Source: Halorhabdus tiamatea SARL4B (GTDB lineage: Archaea; Halobacteriota; Halobacteria; Halobacteriales; Haloarculaceae). Taken from it: 64,000 nucleotides of DNA. Position numbers and translations under genes: made by a program. Positions within the stretch are counted from its first letter, which is position 1. Every line of letters begins with the position of its first letter. The DNA is taken from assembly GCF_000470655.1 (NCBI RefSeq), contig NC_021921.1:2542001-2606000 (forward strand), written 5' to 3'. The notes beneath the pieces were generated by a model. That model had not been told where the DNA came from. It saw only the letters and a program-made list of their open reading frames with translations, and ran no database searches. Below, one piece after another: positions 35,681 to 44,344 of this stretch.

Positions 35681-35762
35681 GATCGGGCCGTCCGGCCCGA
35701 AGTTCCCAAACCGCGTTGACGGGAACCAAACCGACAAACCCCTCGGTGAATAAAGGCTGGTC

Positions 35763-36347
35763 GTGACGCAGTGGGTCGATCCGGCGGGACGTGGCCGTGA
35801 ACGCGGACCGATCGGTCTATTTCGGGCGTGGATCGGCGTGATGACCGCACCGCGCGAGTTCTTCCGGCAGGCTGTCGCGCCGGGGGATCAGGCACCAGGA
35901 CTGGTCTTTCTTTCCGTCGTCGTGGCGATCGAAGAGAGTCTGCGGTACGTGCTAGTTCCCAGCGGAGCGCCCGTATTTGGCGGTCGTCCGGTGGCGTCGG
36001 CGGTGCTCGCCGTCCTCGTGACGGTCGTGTTGATCGCGCCGACCGGACTCCACCTTCTCGCGGCGATCCAGACGATCCTGCTGTGGCCGATCACCGAGGA
36101 TCGGGCGGGCATCAGCGAGACCGTCCAGGTGCTCGCGTACGCGACTGCCCCGTGCGTCGTGTCGGGGGTGTCATTGGCCCCGCTCCAACTCCTGGCGGCC
36201 GGGTACGGATCGGTGTTGTTGATCGTCGGGCTGTCGACGGTTCACGAGGTGAGCTACTGGAAGACCACACTCGCCGGAGCGACCCCGGCGGCGCTGCTGT
36301 ATGGCGTCGCCTTCGGTGGGTTCGATGCGCTCGGAGCGCTTGTCTGA
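35763..36347 (+). CDS. Yip1-like membrane protein
   Basis: A 194-residue protein with a GTG start. After 'WIGVMTAPREFFRQAVAPGD' there are about five membrane segments ('LVFLSVVVAIEESLRYVLV', 'VLAVLVTVVLIAPTGLHLLA', 'VLAYATAPCVVSGVSLAPLQ', 'SVLLIVGLSTVHEVSYWKT'). The pattern of a short soluble start with 'P-x-x-F', and Y-A-T-A-P in a helix, is typical of the Yip1/YIF1-like family in archaea. Function is not established. It ends 73 bp before the OB/DHH gene. Confidence 0.72.
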   Translation: MTQWVDPAGRGRERGPIGLFRAWIGVMTAPREFFRQAVAPGDQAPGLVFLSVVVAIEESLRYVLVPSGAPVFGGRPVASAVLAVLVTVVLIAPTGLHLLAAIQTILLWPITEDRAGISETVQVLAYATAPCVVSGVSLAPLQLLAAGYGSVLLIVGLSTVHEVSYWKTTLAGATPAALLYGVAFGGFDALGALV

Positions 36348-36420
36348 ACCGCGGCGCTCGTCTCTCCGGGCCAGCGACGTTTCGACAACCGTTTTAGGCC
36401 GGACCCGTTTGCTCACATCA

Positions 36421-38598
36421 ATGGGTTCGTGTATCATCTGCGGTACGTCTGTCGAAGGGCACATCTGTGACATCCACGAGGAAGACGCGGTCTTCGAGTT
36501 CCGCGGGAGTACACCCGAGCAGTTGACGCCGGGTCGATACTACCGCGGGACAGTCGACGGCTTCGCCGAGTTCGGCGTCTTCGTCGACATCGGCGATAGC
36601 GTCACTGGACTGTTACACGAGAGTGAACTGGATAGTCGACTGGAGAGCCTCGACTGGCAACCCGGCGATACCGTCTACGTGCGCGTCACGAACGTGCGCG
36701 ACAACGGCAACGTCGACCTCAGCTGGTCGATCCGCCAGGCCGACGAGGAGTTCCGCGGGGTCCTCATCGACGATCCTGACGAAGACCACGAGTTGTTGCC
36801 CGAAGAGACCGACGAACCGGTCGAAGACGAATCGACGCCCGACAGCGCTGAATCGGCCGAGACCGAATCGACGGCGTCCGAACAGACTGAAGCAACGTCA
36901 GCAGGGGCTGTCCGAACGCGCGAGGACTCCCAGACTGGCGGTGGAACCGTCGGCGCGGAAGAGACGGAGTCGGAGACAGTATCGGCGACAACGGAAGCGA
37001 CTACCGATACTGCTGAGACGACGGACGACGAAGCCGACGCGACCGAAACCGAACGGACGCCCGAACCGCCGAGCGTCGACGTCGGCGACCTCGACGGCTG
37101 GATCGGTGACACCGTTCGAATCACCGGCGAAATCGTCGACGCCCGCCAGACGAGTGGCCCGACGGTGTTCGAACTCCGAGATGGTACCGGAACCGTCGAC
37201 TGCGCCGCGTTCGTCGAGGCCGGCGTCCGCGCGTATCCGAGCGTCGAGGAAGGAGCCGTCGTCGAGATCGACGGCGAAGTCCGGGAACGCCGCGGCGAAC
37301 TCCAGGTCGAGACTGAGGAACTCGAACTGTTCGAGGGCGAGCAACGCGAGGCAGTCCTCGACGAAATCGAGTCGACGCTCAGCGAGCGCGCCCGGCCCGA
37401 CGAGATCGAACTCCTCGTCGACGACGAGGCGGTCGCCGCCGAGAGCGAGTCGATCCGGGACGTCGTCGGCGAGATCCGCCGAGCAGTCCTCGAAGACCGC
37501 CCCGTGATCGTCCGCCACAGCGCCACGACCGACGGGTACGTCGGTGGGGCGGCGATCGAACGCGCTGTCCTCCCGCTGGTTCGCGATCGTCACGACCGTC
37601 GTGACGCGGAGTACCACTACATCGACCGGCGACCGCTGGAGGGTGACGTCTACGGCCTCGACGACGCGACGACCGACGTGACCCGCATGCTCGGCGACCG
37701 CGAGCGTCACGACGAGAACCTCCCGCTACTGGTGTTCGTCGCCGTCGGCGGGACCGAGGAGTCCCTCGACGGCTTCGAGTTGCTCGACGTCTATGACGCC
37801 CAGCGTGTCGTCGTCGATACCGTCGTCGAGCCGGCCATCGCCGGGGCGGTCGACGCCGCACTCGCCCCCCATGCCGACGCGACCGCGGTCGACATCGCCG
37901 ACGGGACGACCCGCGGCCCGACCGCGAGCGCACTGGCGGCGACAGTCGGCGCACACGTCGAGGAAGATGTCCGCTCGGAACTGCGCCACCTGCCGGCTGT
38001 GAGCTACTGGGGCGAGGTTTCCGAGGCCTACGCTGAGGCCGCCGCTGACGCCGGCTACGACGAGACCGCCGTCAGCGAAATCCGCGAGGCAGTCGCCCTC
38101 GAGGCCTACTACCAGTCCTACGAGGACAAGCGCGAACTCGTCACGGACCTGCTCTTTGGCGGTCGCGAGACGACCGACGCCGACGTGCGCGGGCTGGCGA
38201 GTCACGTCAGCGAGCAGTTCCGTGAGAAACTCGACGTCGCCGTCGAGACAGCGCAGGCGAATCTCGAACGCCGAACCGTCGATGGCGAGACGATCGGCGT
38301 CCTCGACATCGATCGCTTCACCCACACCTACGACTTCCCGCCGGCAACCCTGTTGCTCGACGAACTCTACCGTCGGAGTGACGGCCTGACGGCGATCGTC
38401 GGCGTCGAGGCGGACGAACTCCACGTCCGGAGCGGCCACGAACTCGACGTGCGTGAACTCGTCGAGACGGCCGACGAGACCGTCGAAGGGGCCGACCTCG
38501 AACCGCTCAGCACCCGTTCACACCGCATCGAGTTCCTGGCTGGACAGCGCTCGACCGTCGTCGACGCCGTGCTTGAGGCGATCGTCGACAGCATCTGA
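36421..38598 (+). CDS. S1/OB-fold and DHH-like nucleic-acid protein (archaeal RecJ-like, COG1107 type)
   Basis: A 725-residue protein. The N-terminal zinc motif is 'CIICGTSVEGHICDIHEED'. An S1 RNA-binding domain follows (~30-110, 'GTVDGFAEFGVFVDIGD'), then a long Glu/Thr-rich disordered linker (~120-220), an OB fold (~225-300, 'GDTVRITGEIVDARQTSG') and a DHH-like half. There the motif reads 'IVRHSATTDGYVGGAAIERA' near residue 370; the canonical D-H-H/D-x-D is changed, so nuclease activity is uncertain. Starting at 36421 gives a TATA-like GTTTTAGG about 30 bp upstream. Archaeal relatives are proposed in RNA or replication functions. Confidence 0.82.
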   Translation: MGSCIICGTSVEGHICDIHEEDAVFEFRGSTPEQLTPGRYYRGTVDGFAEFGVFVDIGDSVTGLLHESELDSRLESLDWQPGDTVYVRVTNVRDNGNVDLSWSIRQADEEFRGVLIDDPDEDHELLPEETDEPVEDESTPDSAESAETESTASEQTEATSAGAVRTREDSQTGGGTVGAEETESETVSATTEATTDTAETTDDEADATETERTPEPPSVDVGDLDGWIGDTVRITGEIVDARQTSGPTVFELRDGTGTVDCAAFVEAGVRAYPSVEEGAVVEIDGEVRERRGELQVETEELELFEGEQREAVLDEIESTLSERARPDEIELLVDDEAVAAESESIRDVVGEIRRAVLEDRPVIVRHSATTDGYVGGAAIERAVLPLVRDRHDRRDAEYHYIDRRPLEGDVYGLDDATTDVTRMLGDRERHDENLPLLVFVAVGGTEESLDGFELLDVYDAQRVVVDTVVEPAIAGAVDAALAPHADATAVDIADGTTRGPTASALAATVGAHVEEDVRSELRHLPAVSYWGEVSEAYAEAAADAGYDETAVSEIREAVALEAYYQSYEDKRELVTDLLFGGRETTDADVRGLASHVSEQFREKLDVAVETAQANLERRTVDGETIGVLDIDRFTHTYDFPPATLLLDELYRRSDGLTAIVGVEADELHVRSGHELDVRELVETADETVEGADLEPLSTRSHRIEFLAGQRSTVVDAVLEAIVDSI

Positions 38599-38682
38599 GC
38601 GGACTGCGGTGGATTTTCAGCCTGCTCGAATGCCAGTAGCGACACGCTTATTCGAACGAAACAGCGACAGTGAGCCACTGCA

Positions 38683-40365
38683 ATGAGTACCGATGCGCCC
38701 GATGCGGTCGAGGATCCGTTCGAACGCGCCTGCGAGGAGTTGATCGACCGGATTCTGAACGGCGACCTCGACCGCGACGGCCTCGAAGCTGCCAAACGCG
38801 ACGTCTGCTCGAAGCACTCCTCGCCGACGGTGCCGAAGAACTCGGACCTGCTCGATCGGGCACCCGACGGCCGACGCGAGGAGCTGGCGGCTGTCGTGCG
38901 GCGCAAGCCGATGCGAACGGCCTCGGGCGTCTCCCCGGTCGCGATCATGACCTCGCCCGAGCGATGCCCTCACGGGAAGTGTCTGTACTGCCCAGGTGGG
39001 CCGGACTCGGAATTCGAAAGCTCACAGAGCTACACCGGCCAGGAGCCCGCCGCGGCTCGTGGGGTCCAGAACGACTACGACCCCTACGGACAGGTGACGC
39101 TCCGACTCCACCAGCTCCGGAAGATCGGCCACCCCGTAGAGAAGGTCGAACTCATCCTCATGGGCGGAACGATGACCGCACGCAGCCACGACTACCAGGA
39201 GTGGTTCGTCAAGCGCGCCCTCCAGGCGATGAACGAGTACGATCCCGACTGCGATCCCCAGCCCTCCGAGACCGAGAACTTCGCCCAGGACCCCGACGAA
39301 TACGACTTCCGGTACCTCGAAGACGTCATCGCCGACAACGAGACCGGCGACGTCCGCAACGTCGCGACCACCTTCGAGACCAAGCCCGACTGGTGTGGCC
39401 CCGAACAGGTCGACCGGATGCTTCGCCTCGGCGGGACGAAGGTCGAGGTCGGCGTCCAGACCACCTACGAGTCGATCAACCGCGAGATGCACCGCGGTCA
39501 CGGCGTCGACGCGAGCATCGAGGCCAACCGTCGGCTGCGCGATGCGGGGTTCAAGGTCGGCTTCCACATGATGCCGGGTCAGCCAGGTATGACCGAGGAG
39601 ATGGTCCGGGAGGACTTCCGGCGACTCTTCGAGCGACCCGAGTGGCGACCGGACTATCTGAAGATCTATCCCACGCTCGTCGTCGGCGGGACCGTCACCT
39701 ACGACATGCACCGCCGCGGGGAGTTCGAGCCCCTCACGAGCGAGGAGGCCGCCGAACTCGTCGCCGACGTCAAGCCGACGATTCCCGAGTACACGCGCCT
39801 CCAGCGAGTGCAGCGTGATATTCCGGCCCCACTCATCGAGGCCGGCGTCCAGAAGTCGAACCTCCGGCAACTCGCCCGACAGCGCATGGAAGCACGCGGC
39901 GAGTCGTGTTCGTGCATCCGGTGTCGTGAAGTCGGCCACAGCGACGAGGAACCCGAGGACGTGACGCTCGACGTCAAAAAGTACGAGGCCGCGGGCGGCA
40001 CAGAGCACTTCATCAGTTTCGAAGATCGCGATCGCGATCTGCTGGTCGGGTTTTCACGCCTCCGGTTCCCTGGCGAGGTCGTCCGGCCGGAACTCGAAGA
40101 CGCGGCCGTCGTCCGGGAGTTGCACGTCTACGGCAGCGAGATTCCGATCGGCGAGGCGGGCGACGAGGGAGAGGACTGGCAACACCAGGGCTACGGGAAG
40201 CAATTGATCCAGCGCGCGGAAGAACTCGCCGTCGACGCCGGCTACGGCAAACTCGCGATACTCAGCGGGATCGGTGCCCGGGAATACTATCGGGAGCAAC
40301 TCGGGTACCGACAAGACGGCCCGTACGTGAGCAAGATGATTTGGTCGTGTCGCAAAGCGGTCTAG
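38683..40365 (+). CDS. elp3: tRNA U34 carboxymethyltransferase Elp3, C-terminus altered by IS insertion
   Basis: A 560-residue radical-SAM/acetyltransferase that builds the cm5U modification on wobble uridines. The Cys cluster is 'CPHGKCLYCPGGPDSEF' (CX4CX2C) at about residue 95, followed by 'ELILMGGTMTARSHDYQEWF'. The C-terminal GNAT domain has 'GYGKQLIQRAEELA' and 'ARE-YYREQLGYRQDGPYVSKM'. An ISH6-type element entered at 40343, just before the native stop. The original end would be K-M-I-stop; the present frame reads on into the IS as W-S-C-R-K-A-V and stops at its terminal CTAG. The core domains are unaffected, so activity is likely kept. Confidence 0.95.
   Translation: MSTDAPDAVEDPFERACEELIDRILNGDLDRDGLEAAKRDVCSKHSSPTVPKNSDLLDRAPDGRREELAAVVRRKPMRTASGVSPVAIMTSPERCPHGKCLYCPGGPDSEFESSQSYTGQEPAAARGVQNDYDPYGQVTLRLHQLRKIGHPVEKVELILMGGTMTARSHDYQEWFVKRALQAMNEYDPDCDPQPSETENFAQDPDEYDFRYLEDVIADNETGDVRNVATTFETKPDWCGPEQVDRMLRLGGTKVEVGVQTTYESINREMHRGHGVDASIEANRRLRDAGFKVGFHMMPGQPGMTEEMVREDFRRLFERPEWRPDYLKIYPTLVVGGTVTYDMHRRGEFEPLTSEEAAELVADVKPTIPEYTRLQRVQRDIPAPLIEAGVQKSNLRQLARQRMEARGESCSCIRCREVGHSDEEPEDVTLDVKKYEAAGGTEHFISFEDRDRDLLVGFSRLRFPGEVVRPELEDAAVVRELHVYGSEIPIGEAGDEGEDWQHQGYGKQLIQRAEELAVDAGYGKLAILSGIGAREYYREQLGYRQDGPYVSKMIWSCRKAV
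40335..40342. repeat. Left target-site duplication (GATGATTT) of ISH6-type copy 1
   Basis: GATGATTT directly precedes the left IS end, and the same 8 bases recur at 41789-41796 after the right end. Removing one copy and the element restores the elp3 reading ...AAG-ATG-ATT-TGA. Confidence 0.95.
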
Positions 40366-41788
40366 AGTTTGCCTCTGGTACTCTCAATTGAGAGGTCACA
40401 GCTCATTGCTGTTTTGGTCGATCGCTGGAGCAGTTCATCAAGGAACGCCTGGTAGTGCTCTGGATCAGCGTACTTCACCAGCCGAAGCTGGAGTATCGCC
40501 TCTAATCCCTCCGTTGTCCAGCGCATCCACTGGTTCTTGCATCGCTTGCTGACTTCGCCCATCAGCCGTTCGACGGGGTTCGAGGTCCACGGCACCTCGA
40601 ACCCCTCGACAGCCTGCTCGGCAAACGTCACGATCGACGGCACCCACCGCCGAAGATACCCCGCAGCCTTCTCTGACCCGTACTGATCCAACTGCCACGC
40701 TGTCTTCTCGATACGCTCGGTCGTTCGCGCGATCCGCTCGCGGATCGCCGCGAACTCCTCTTCCGGCCGGTGCTTGGCGACCGAATTCTTCAGATGGAAC
40801 ACCTCGTCGATCACCTCCGAGACGATCTCGTTTCGTCGATCCAAGGAGAACACGCCGTCGTCCCAGAGGTTGTAGTCCAGTGTTCGGCCGACGTGGACGA
40901 GATCAAGTTGGTGATTGCGATTTTCGTCGGTAAAGGCCGTGACCATACCCTCCTCAGCGTCACTGACGACCGTCGCGTCGTCAGTGACTGCGTCGATGTC
41001 GTCGAGGTCGGCGGCTGTCTCGTCCCAGTCAGCGTTGACCGAGAGATCCAGCAGGGAGCGGGACTCCTCGGCAGTATCTTTGCCGAGCGTGGCTTGGACG
41101 GAGTGGTACGAGCGGTCGTCGTCTTGACTGTGACACTTCGTGGCGTCAGGAATAACCGCATCAGCGTCTGTGTCAGCGACACAGTCTGGAAGGAACTGTT
41201 TGAGCTTGCTGCCGTATTCTCTGGCGCGGCGGTTGATCGTGGTCGGCGACGGCATCTCCGAGAGGATGCCGTCGCCGTGGTCAGCGGCGTCACGATAGCT
41301 GAGCGAGGTAGCGAGATCGACGCTCTTGGCCGCAATGTCCTGCTGATAACGGTTTTCTCCGTCGAAGCTAAGAACATCTTCGACGGGGCGGAAGTAGCTG
41401 GGTTCGTCGTGGTCAGCGGCGGTATCTTCGACGTAGTGAAGGTCGAATTCGTGCTCACCGGCGGTTGTGACGGCCGTGCGGGTATCGGTACCGGCGCGTT
41501 GGTAGCGCTGGTCACCGTTGCCGTGGGCGTGTTTTTCACCACAGAGCGCCTCGACGCGAGCCGCGTCGAGGCTCTCGACGAGTCCTTCGAGAAGAACTGA
41601 TTCGATGTTCTGATCGGTGATGAACTCGGCAAGCGTGGCCAGCGGTATCGTTTTGTCGTCGTCGATGCTAACGGTCAACCGCACGTCGATTGTGGCGTGC
41701 ATGGGGCACCTCTCGGAGTGGACACCAGAGGCGTCCCCTTCCTCAGGGGAGTCAGTTACTGAACTCTAGAGGACTTTGCGACACGACC
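40343..41788 (-). mobile_element. ISH6-type insertion sequence, copy 1 (1446 bp)
   Basis: Complete element with imperfect 27-bp terminal inverted repeats (24 of 27 match). Both ends start GGTCGTGTCGCAAAG, followed by three mismatches and TCTAGAGTT. It is flanked by the 8-bp duplication GATGATTT. It carries one transposase gene on the minus strand. The length, 8-bp duplications and terminal repeat fit the haloarchaeal ISH6 family. The ends I compared base by base and the transposase translation are the same as in copy 2 at 56274. Confidence 0.93.
40362..41702 (-). CDS. ISH6-family transposase, copy 1
   Basis: A 446-residue transposase with an identical translation to that at 56360. The N-terminal half holds 'LLEGLVESLDAARVEALCGE' and 'NGDQRYQRAGTDTRTAVTTA'. 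Candidate catalytic acidic positions lie in 'ADAVIPDATKCHSQDDDRS' and 'ATVVSDAEEGMVTAFTDEN', and the final Glu in 'TSNPVERLMGEVSKRCKNQW', a DDE pattern as in mutator-like transposases. The stop codon overlaps the elp3 stop on the other strand inside the terminal CTAG. The start is 84 bp from the IS end. Confidence 0.92.
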   Translation of the reverse strand: MHATIDVRLTVSIDDDKTIPLATLAEFITDQNIESVLLEGLVESLDAARVEALCGEKHAHGNGDQRYQRAGTDTRTAVTTAGEHEFDLHYVEDTAADHDEPSYFRPVEDVLSFDGENRYQQDIAAKSVDLATSLSYRDAADHGDGILSEMPSPTTINRRAREYGSKLKQFLPDCVADTDADAVIPDATKCHSQDDDRSYHSVQATLGKDTAEESRSLLDLSVNADWDETAADLDDIDAVTDDATVVSDAEEGMVTAFTDENRNHQLDLVHVGRTLDYNLWDDGVFSLDRRNEIVSEVIDEVFHLKNSVAKHRPEEEFAAIRERIARTTERIEKTAWQLDQYGSEKAAGYLRRWVPSIVTFAEQAVEGFEVPWTSNPVERLMGEVSKRCKNQWMRWTTEGLEAILQLRLVKYADPEHYQAFLDELLQRSTKTAMSCDLSIESTRGKL

Positions 41789-41796
41789 GATGATTT
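41789..41796. repeat. Right target-site duplication (GATGATTT) of ISH6-type copy 1
   Basis: Exact copy of 40335-40342. The bases after it (GATCG) supply the TGA that was the original elp3 stop. Confidence 0.95.
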
Positions 41797-41972
41797 GATC
41801 GTATGTTGGATGAAGCACCGTACTTCCAGGCGTCGGCCTAAGCAATCCTATCGACATTAGTCGTATTATTAACATTAGATGCGACTCATTACTTCTTTAG
41901 CTCTATAGTGGACATTAAAAATCAACTACACAGCATATATAAATCACGCGGCAGAAGTATATAACTGTTGAG

Positions 41973-42743
41973 TCATGGAGGAACCCGTTTTCCCTGTGAT
42001 CTGAATCTATCAATGGTGTCCGTTGCCCATTCAAGTAATGAATAGTTATTATTAACAATCGCTCCTTTCAGTCCTCCATGGCTATCATATATCCCAACCC
42101 AAACCCATTTTTCATCAATAATTATCACTCCATAATTAGGAGTTCTCTCAGTTTTATGCACATCTGTGTGTTTAGCCTCAAGTACTTCCTGAAATTCTGA
42201 CGGAGATGAAGTAAGGAGATGTTTAACAACATTATCATCTAAAACCAGCTCAGTTTCTACACCTTTATCTATAATATGGTTATAGAATAGTTGCTGAAAT
42301 ATTGGCAACAAAACCGGGGAAAAACCAATAATTGAATCACATCCATTCAACAGACATTCTAGTCGATCGATTGGTGCATGGGGCGCATGTTGTTTAGATA
42401 AGATAATGTCAGAATTATATATTTCCGATAATTCGAGTGGTGGTCTGGGATCGAATGTTTGGAAAAGTGGTCTTGCTTCGGAAATTTTCTTGTATATTTC
42501 ACATAGATTTTGATATGCGTCAAGTGCAAGTAGCCCATATTGAGTTAGTACATACTTTCCATCTTGATAGTCAAGGACATTTTCGTTCCTAAGGTGACGG
42601 ATCGCACGATCTATGGTTGATCTTGAGATGTCTAAAGAAGATTCAAGGTCATTTTTATCCATATTCTCTTCACGAATTTCTTGAAGAAGCGTGGCACGTC
42701 GGGCGATACTATTGAGAAGCGGGGGGTCAATCGCTTCGCGCAT
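41973..42743 (-). CDS. FilR1-domain haloarchaeal transcriptional regulator
   Basis: A 256-residue regulator with strongly AT-biased codons compared with neighbours. The N-terminal HTH is 'NDLESSLDISRSTIDRAIRH' with 'LDYQDGKYVLTQYGLLALDA' as the wing. The C-terminal ~150 residues match the FilR1/DUF1724 type ('GVETELVLDDNVVKHLLTSS', 'NYGVIIIDEKWVWVGIYDSH'), usually with sensory function. It is divergent from the Tat-signal gene at 42951, and a 15-bp palindrome sits in the shared promoter region. It is likely the local regulator of that cassette. Confidence 0.85.
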   Translation of the reverse strand: MREAIDPPLLNSIARRATLLQEIREENMDKNDLESSLDISRSTIDRAIRHLRNENVLDYQDGKYVLTQYGLLALDAYQNLCEIYKKISEARPLFQTFDPRPPLELSEIYNSDIILSKQHAPHAPIDRLECLLNGCDSIIGFSPVLLPIFQQLFYNHIIDKGVETELVLDDNVVKHLLTSSPSEFQEVLEAKHTDVHKTERTPNYGVIIIDEKWVWVGIYDSHGGLKGAIVNNNYSLLEWATDTIDRFRSQGKRVPP

Positions 42744-42888
42744 AGACGTTCTATTAACTGAGATGAATGGAAATAAATGTTATCCTACCTAACACTATAG
42801 ATAGATTTATTATATATTAGCCAGGTCTTGACCATCATTCGTTTAATACACATATCCCAGTATCTTGTCTGGAATCCGTGTTATGAGA

Positions 42889-42903
42889 AACTAATCATTA
42901 GTT
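42889..42903. promoter_or_regulatory. 15-bp perfect palindrome in the AT-rich divergent promoter
   Basis: AACTAAT-C-ATTAGTT has 7-bp perfect arms around one base and lies about 48 bp before the Tat-protein start and 146 bp before the FilR1 regulator start. It is a plausible operator for that regulator. Confidence 0.5.
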
Positions 42904-42950
42904 AATGTTAATATGTGTGTACTATTCATGGCAAATGTAGGTGTGAAACG

Positions 42951-43496
42951 ATGAGAAAATACGAGAATTCCGCAATCACAAAGAATAGCCGACGCAGGTT
43001 CATAAAGGGAATTGGCGCTTTAAGTATAGGGGGATTGGGTATTGCCCAAACAGACAAAGTTGCAGCTAAGAATGGTGTCAAAAAATTCGTTGGTCACACT
43101 TATGATCCGGTTACTCATGAGATCTTTGGACCCGCGACAGCCAAACTCAATCGAACGCCAGTTGGGGTTCGGGGAATTTTGAAAACACAAGACCGGAAAA
43201 TTCAGCTAAAGCTCAATAACCCAAATATTTCTTCAGCCCCAAAGGAAATGGTTGAACACAGTCCTCATAATCAACCACTGACCTTCAAGACAGTACATAA
43301 ATATAAAAATAAACCAGATATAACGGTAAGTCTGTCCTCCGCAAACGGCATTACCGGATATTACAGCTTATCAACTGAAAAGACTCAAACCGCGTTTAAG
43401 CTCTCAAAGGTCGAGCGTCATGGCTCAGTAACTGCTACGGACAAAGCTGCAACAAATGGAATTCAAATGAAAAAAAATCAAACAAACATCCCATAA
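42951..43496 (+). CDS. Tat-exported protein of unknown function
   Basis: A 181-residue protein. The twin-arginine signal is 'NSRRRFIKGIGALSIGG' at residues ~11-27, followed by 'LGIAQTDKVAAKN'. The mature part is basic and Asn/Lys-rich ('VGHTYDPVTHEIFGPATAKL', 'YYSLSTEKTQTAFKLSKVER'), unlike the acidic proteome. It has no cysteine and no membrane segment after the signal. The start at 42951 gives the canonical position of the RR motif. The next gene starts 12 bp after its stop in the same frame. No family recognised. Confidence 0.78.
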   Translation: MRKYENSAITKNSRRRFIKGIGALSIGGLGIAQTDKVAAKNGVKKFVGHTYDPVTHEIFGPATAKLNRTPVGVRGILKTQDRKIQLKLNNPNISSAPKEMVEHSPHNQPLTFKTVHKYKNKPDITVSLSSANGITGYYSLSTEKTQTAFKLSKVERHGSVTATDKAATNGIQMKKNQTNIP

Positions 43497-43508
43497 GGGT
43501 GATTTCCA

Positions 43509-44297
43509 ATGAAAGACGTTGGTGGAATTGAAGGTTTTGAAATTGCGCCTGTTTTAGAATGGGAACATGCTGGCCACACCAAAACAGACCAATACTGGTA
43601 CGCAGCTGGTACCCATGGTCGGAATGACTTGGGAGATCACGGCTATGACGAAATTAGCAATGGTGGTATTAACCGGTGGCATACTCAGAGTTGGTTTGGT
43701 GAATGGACCGGGAGTTCTTGGCGACCGGACCGTCCACGTGATCCTACTGAATCTGGAACAGATTCACATACTGGGTTCAGAGGGAGTCATTATCGGGTAG
43801 AAGTCAAGAAGACTAATACTCCTGATGGCGATAAAGATAAGCTAGTCCGATTCACCGATCCAGAGCCAGAATATACCACTTCCTCCGATTATACGTTTTC
43901 AGGGAGTATAGGCGTCGGTATCGGCCCGTTCAATATCTCAGCATCTGGGGAACCACTATCTATTGAGTTCGGGTCTGGTGGAACTACTATAACTATGGAT
44001 GACGAAACTAACCCTGATACGCCCGACCAGGCGTACGATTATATAAGCTGGGATATAGAAAGTGATGGTGCTTCATGGTATAACTATGCAACCAGTCAAG
44101 AACAAAGTCCTGGTGTGAAGTTCAATATCGAAAGTAATGGAATTCAACATACTGATTACGACGATCCTTATAGCGATAAGGACTTCACTATTCAGGCAGA
44201 GGCCCAGGGCAAATATATGTATGTAGACCAATACATGGATTATATCTTTACCGAGACACCAAATCTTATCTGGTACAACGGTGTTAATGTTGTTTAG
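43509..44297 (+). CDS. Uncharacterised Trp/Gly/Tyr-rich protein of the AT-rich islet
   Basis: A 262-residue protein with no signal peptide and no cysteines. It is rich in Trp, Tyr, Gly, Asp and Thr ('QYWYAAGTHGRNDLGDHGYD', 'RWHTQSWFGEWTGSSWRPDR'). The middle has an amphipathic, glycine-bordered stretch ('FSGSIGVGIGPFNISASGEP', 'IEFGSGGTTITMDDETN') that suggests beta-hairpins. A Shine-Dalgarno-like GGTGAT (43498-43503) precedes the ATG, so it is a separate cistron. It shares the frame with the Tat-signal gene ending 12 bp before. No family or function recognised; a bacteriocin-like or surface-associated role is only speculation. Confidence 0.75.
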   Translation: MKDVGGIEGFEIAPVLEWEHAGHTKTDQYWYAAGTHGRNDLGDHGYDEISNGGINRWHTQSWFGEWTGSSWRPDRPRDPTESGTDSHTGFRGSHYRVEVKKTNTPDGDKDKLVRFTDPEPEYTTSSDYTFSGSIGVGIGPFNISASGEPLSIEFGSGGTTITMDDETNPDTPDQAYDYISWDIESDGASWYNYATSQEQSPGVKFNIESNGIQHTDYDDPYSDKDFTIQAEAQGKYMYVDQYMDYIFTETPNLIWYNGVNVV

Positions 44298-44344
44298 AAA
44301 TTAATAACCCAAATCATTTGTATTTTGGAGTATAAGGAAATATC

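Noticed and set aside
41797-44340. Calling the cassette a halocin
   Set aside because: Neither protein has the cysteine-rich C-terminus of halocin C8 or any known halocin sequence that I recognise; the idea is kept only as speculation.
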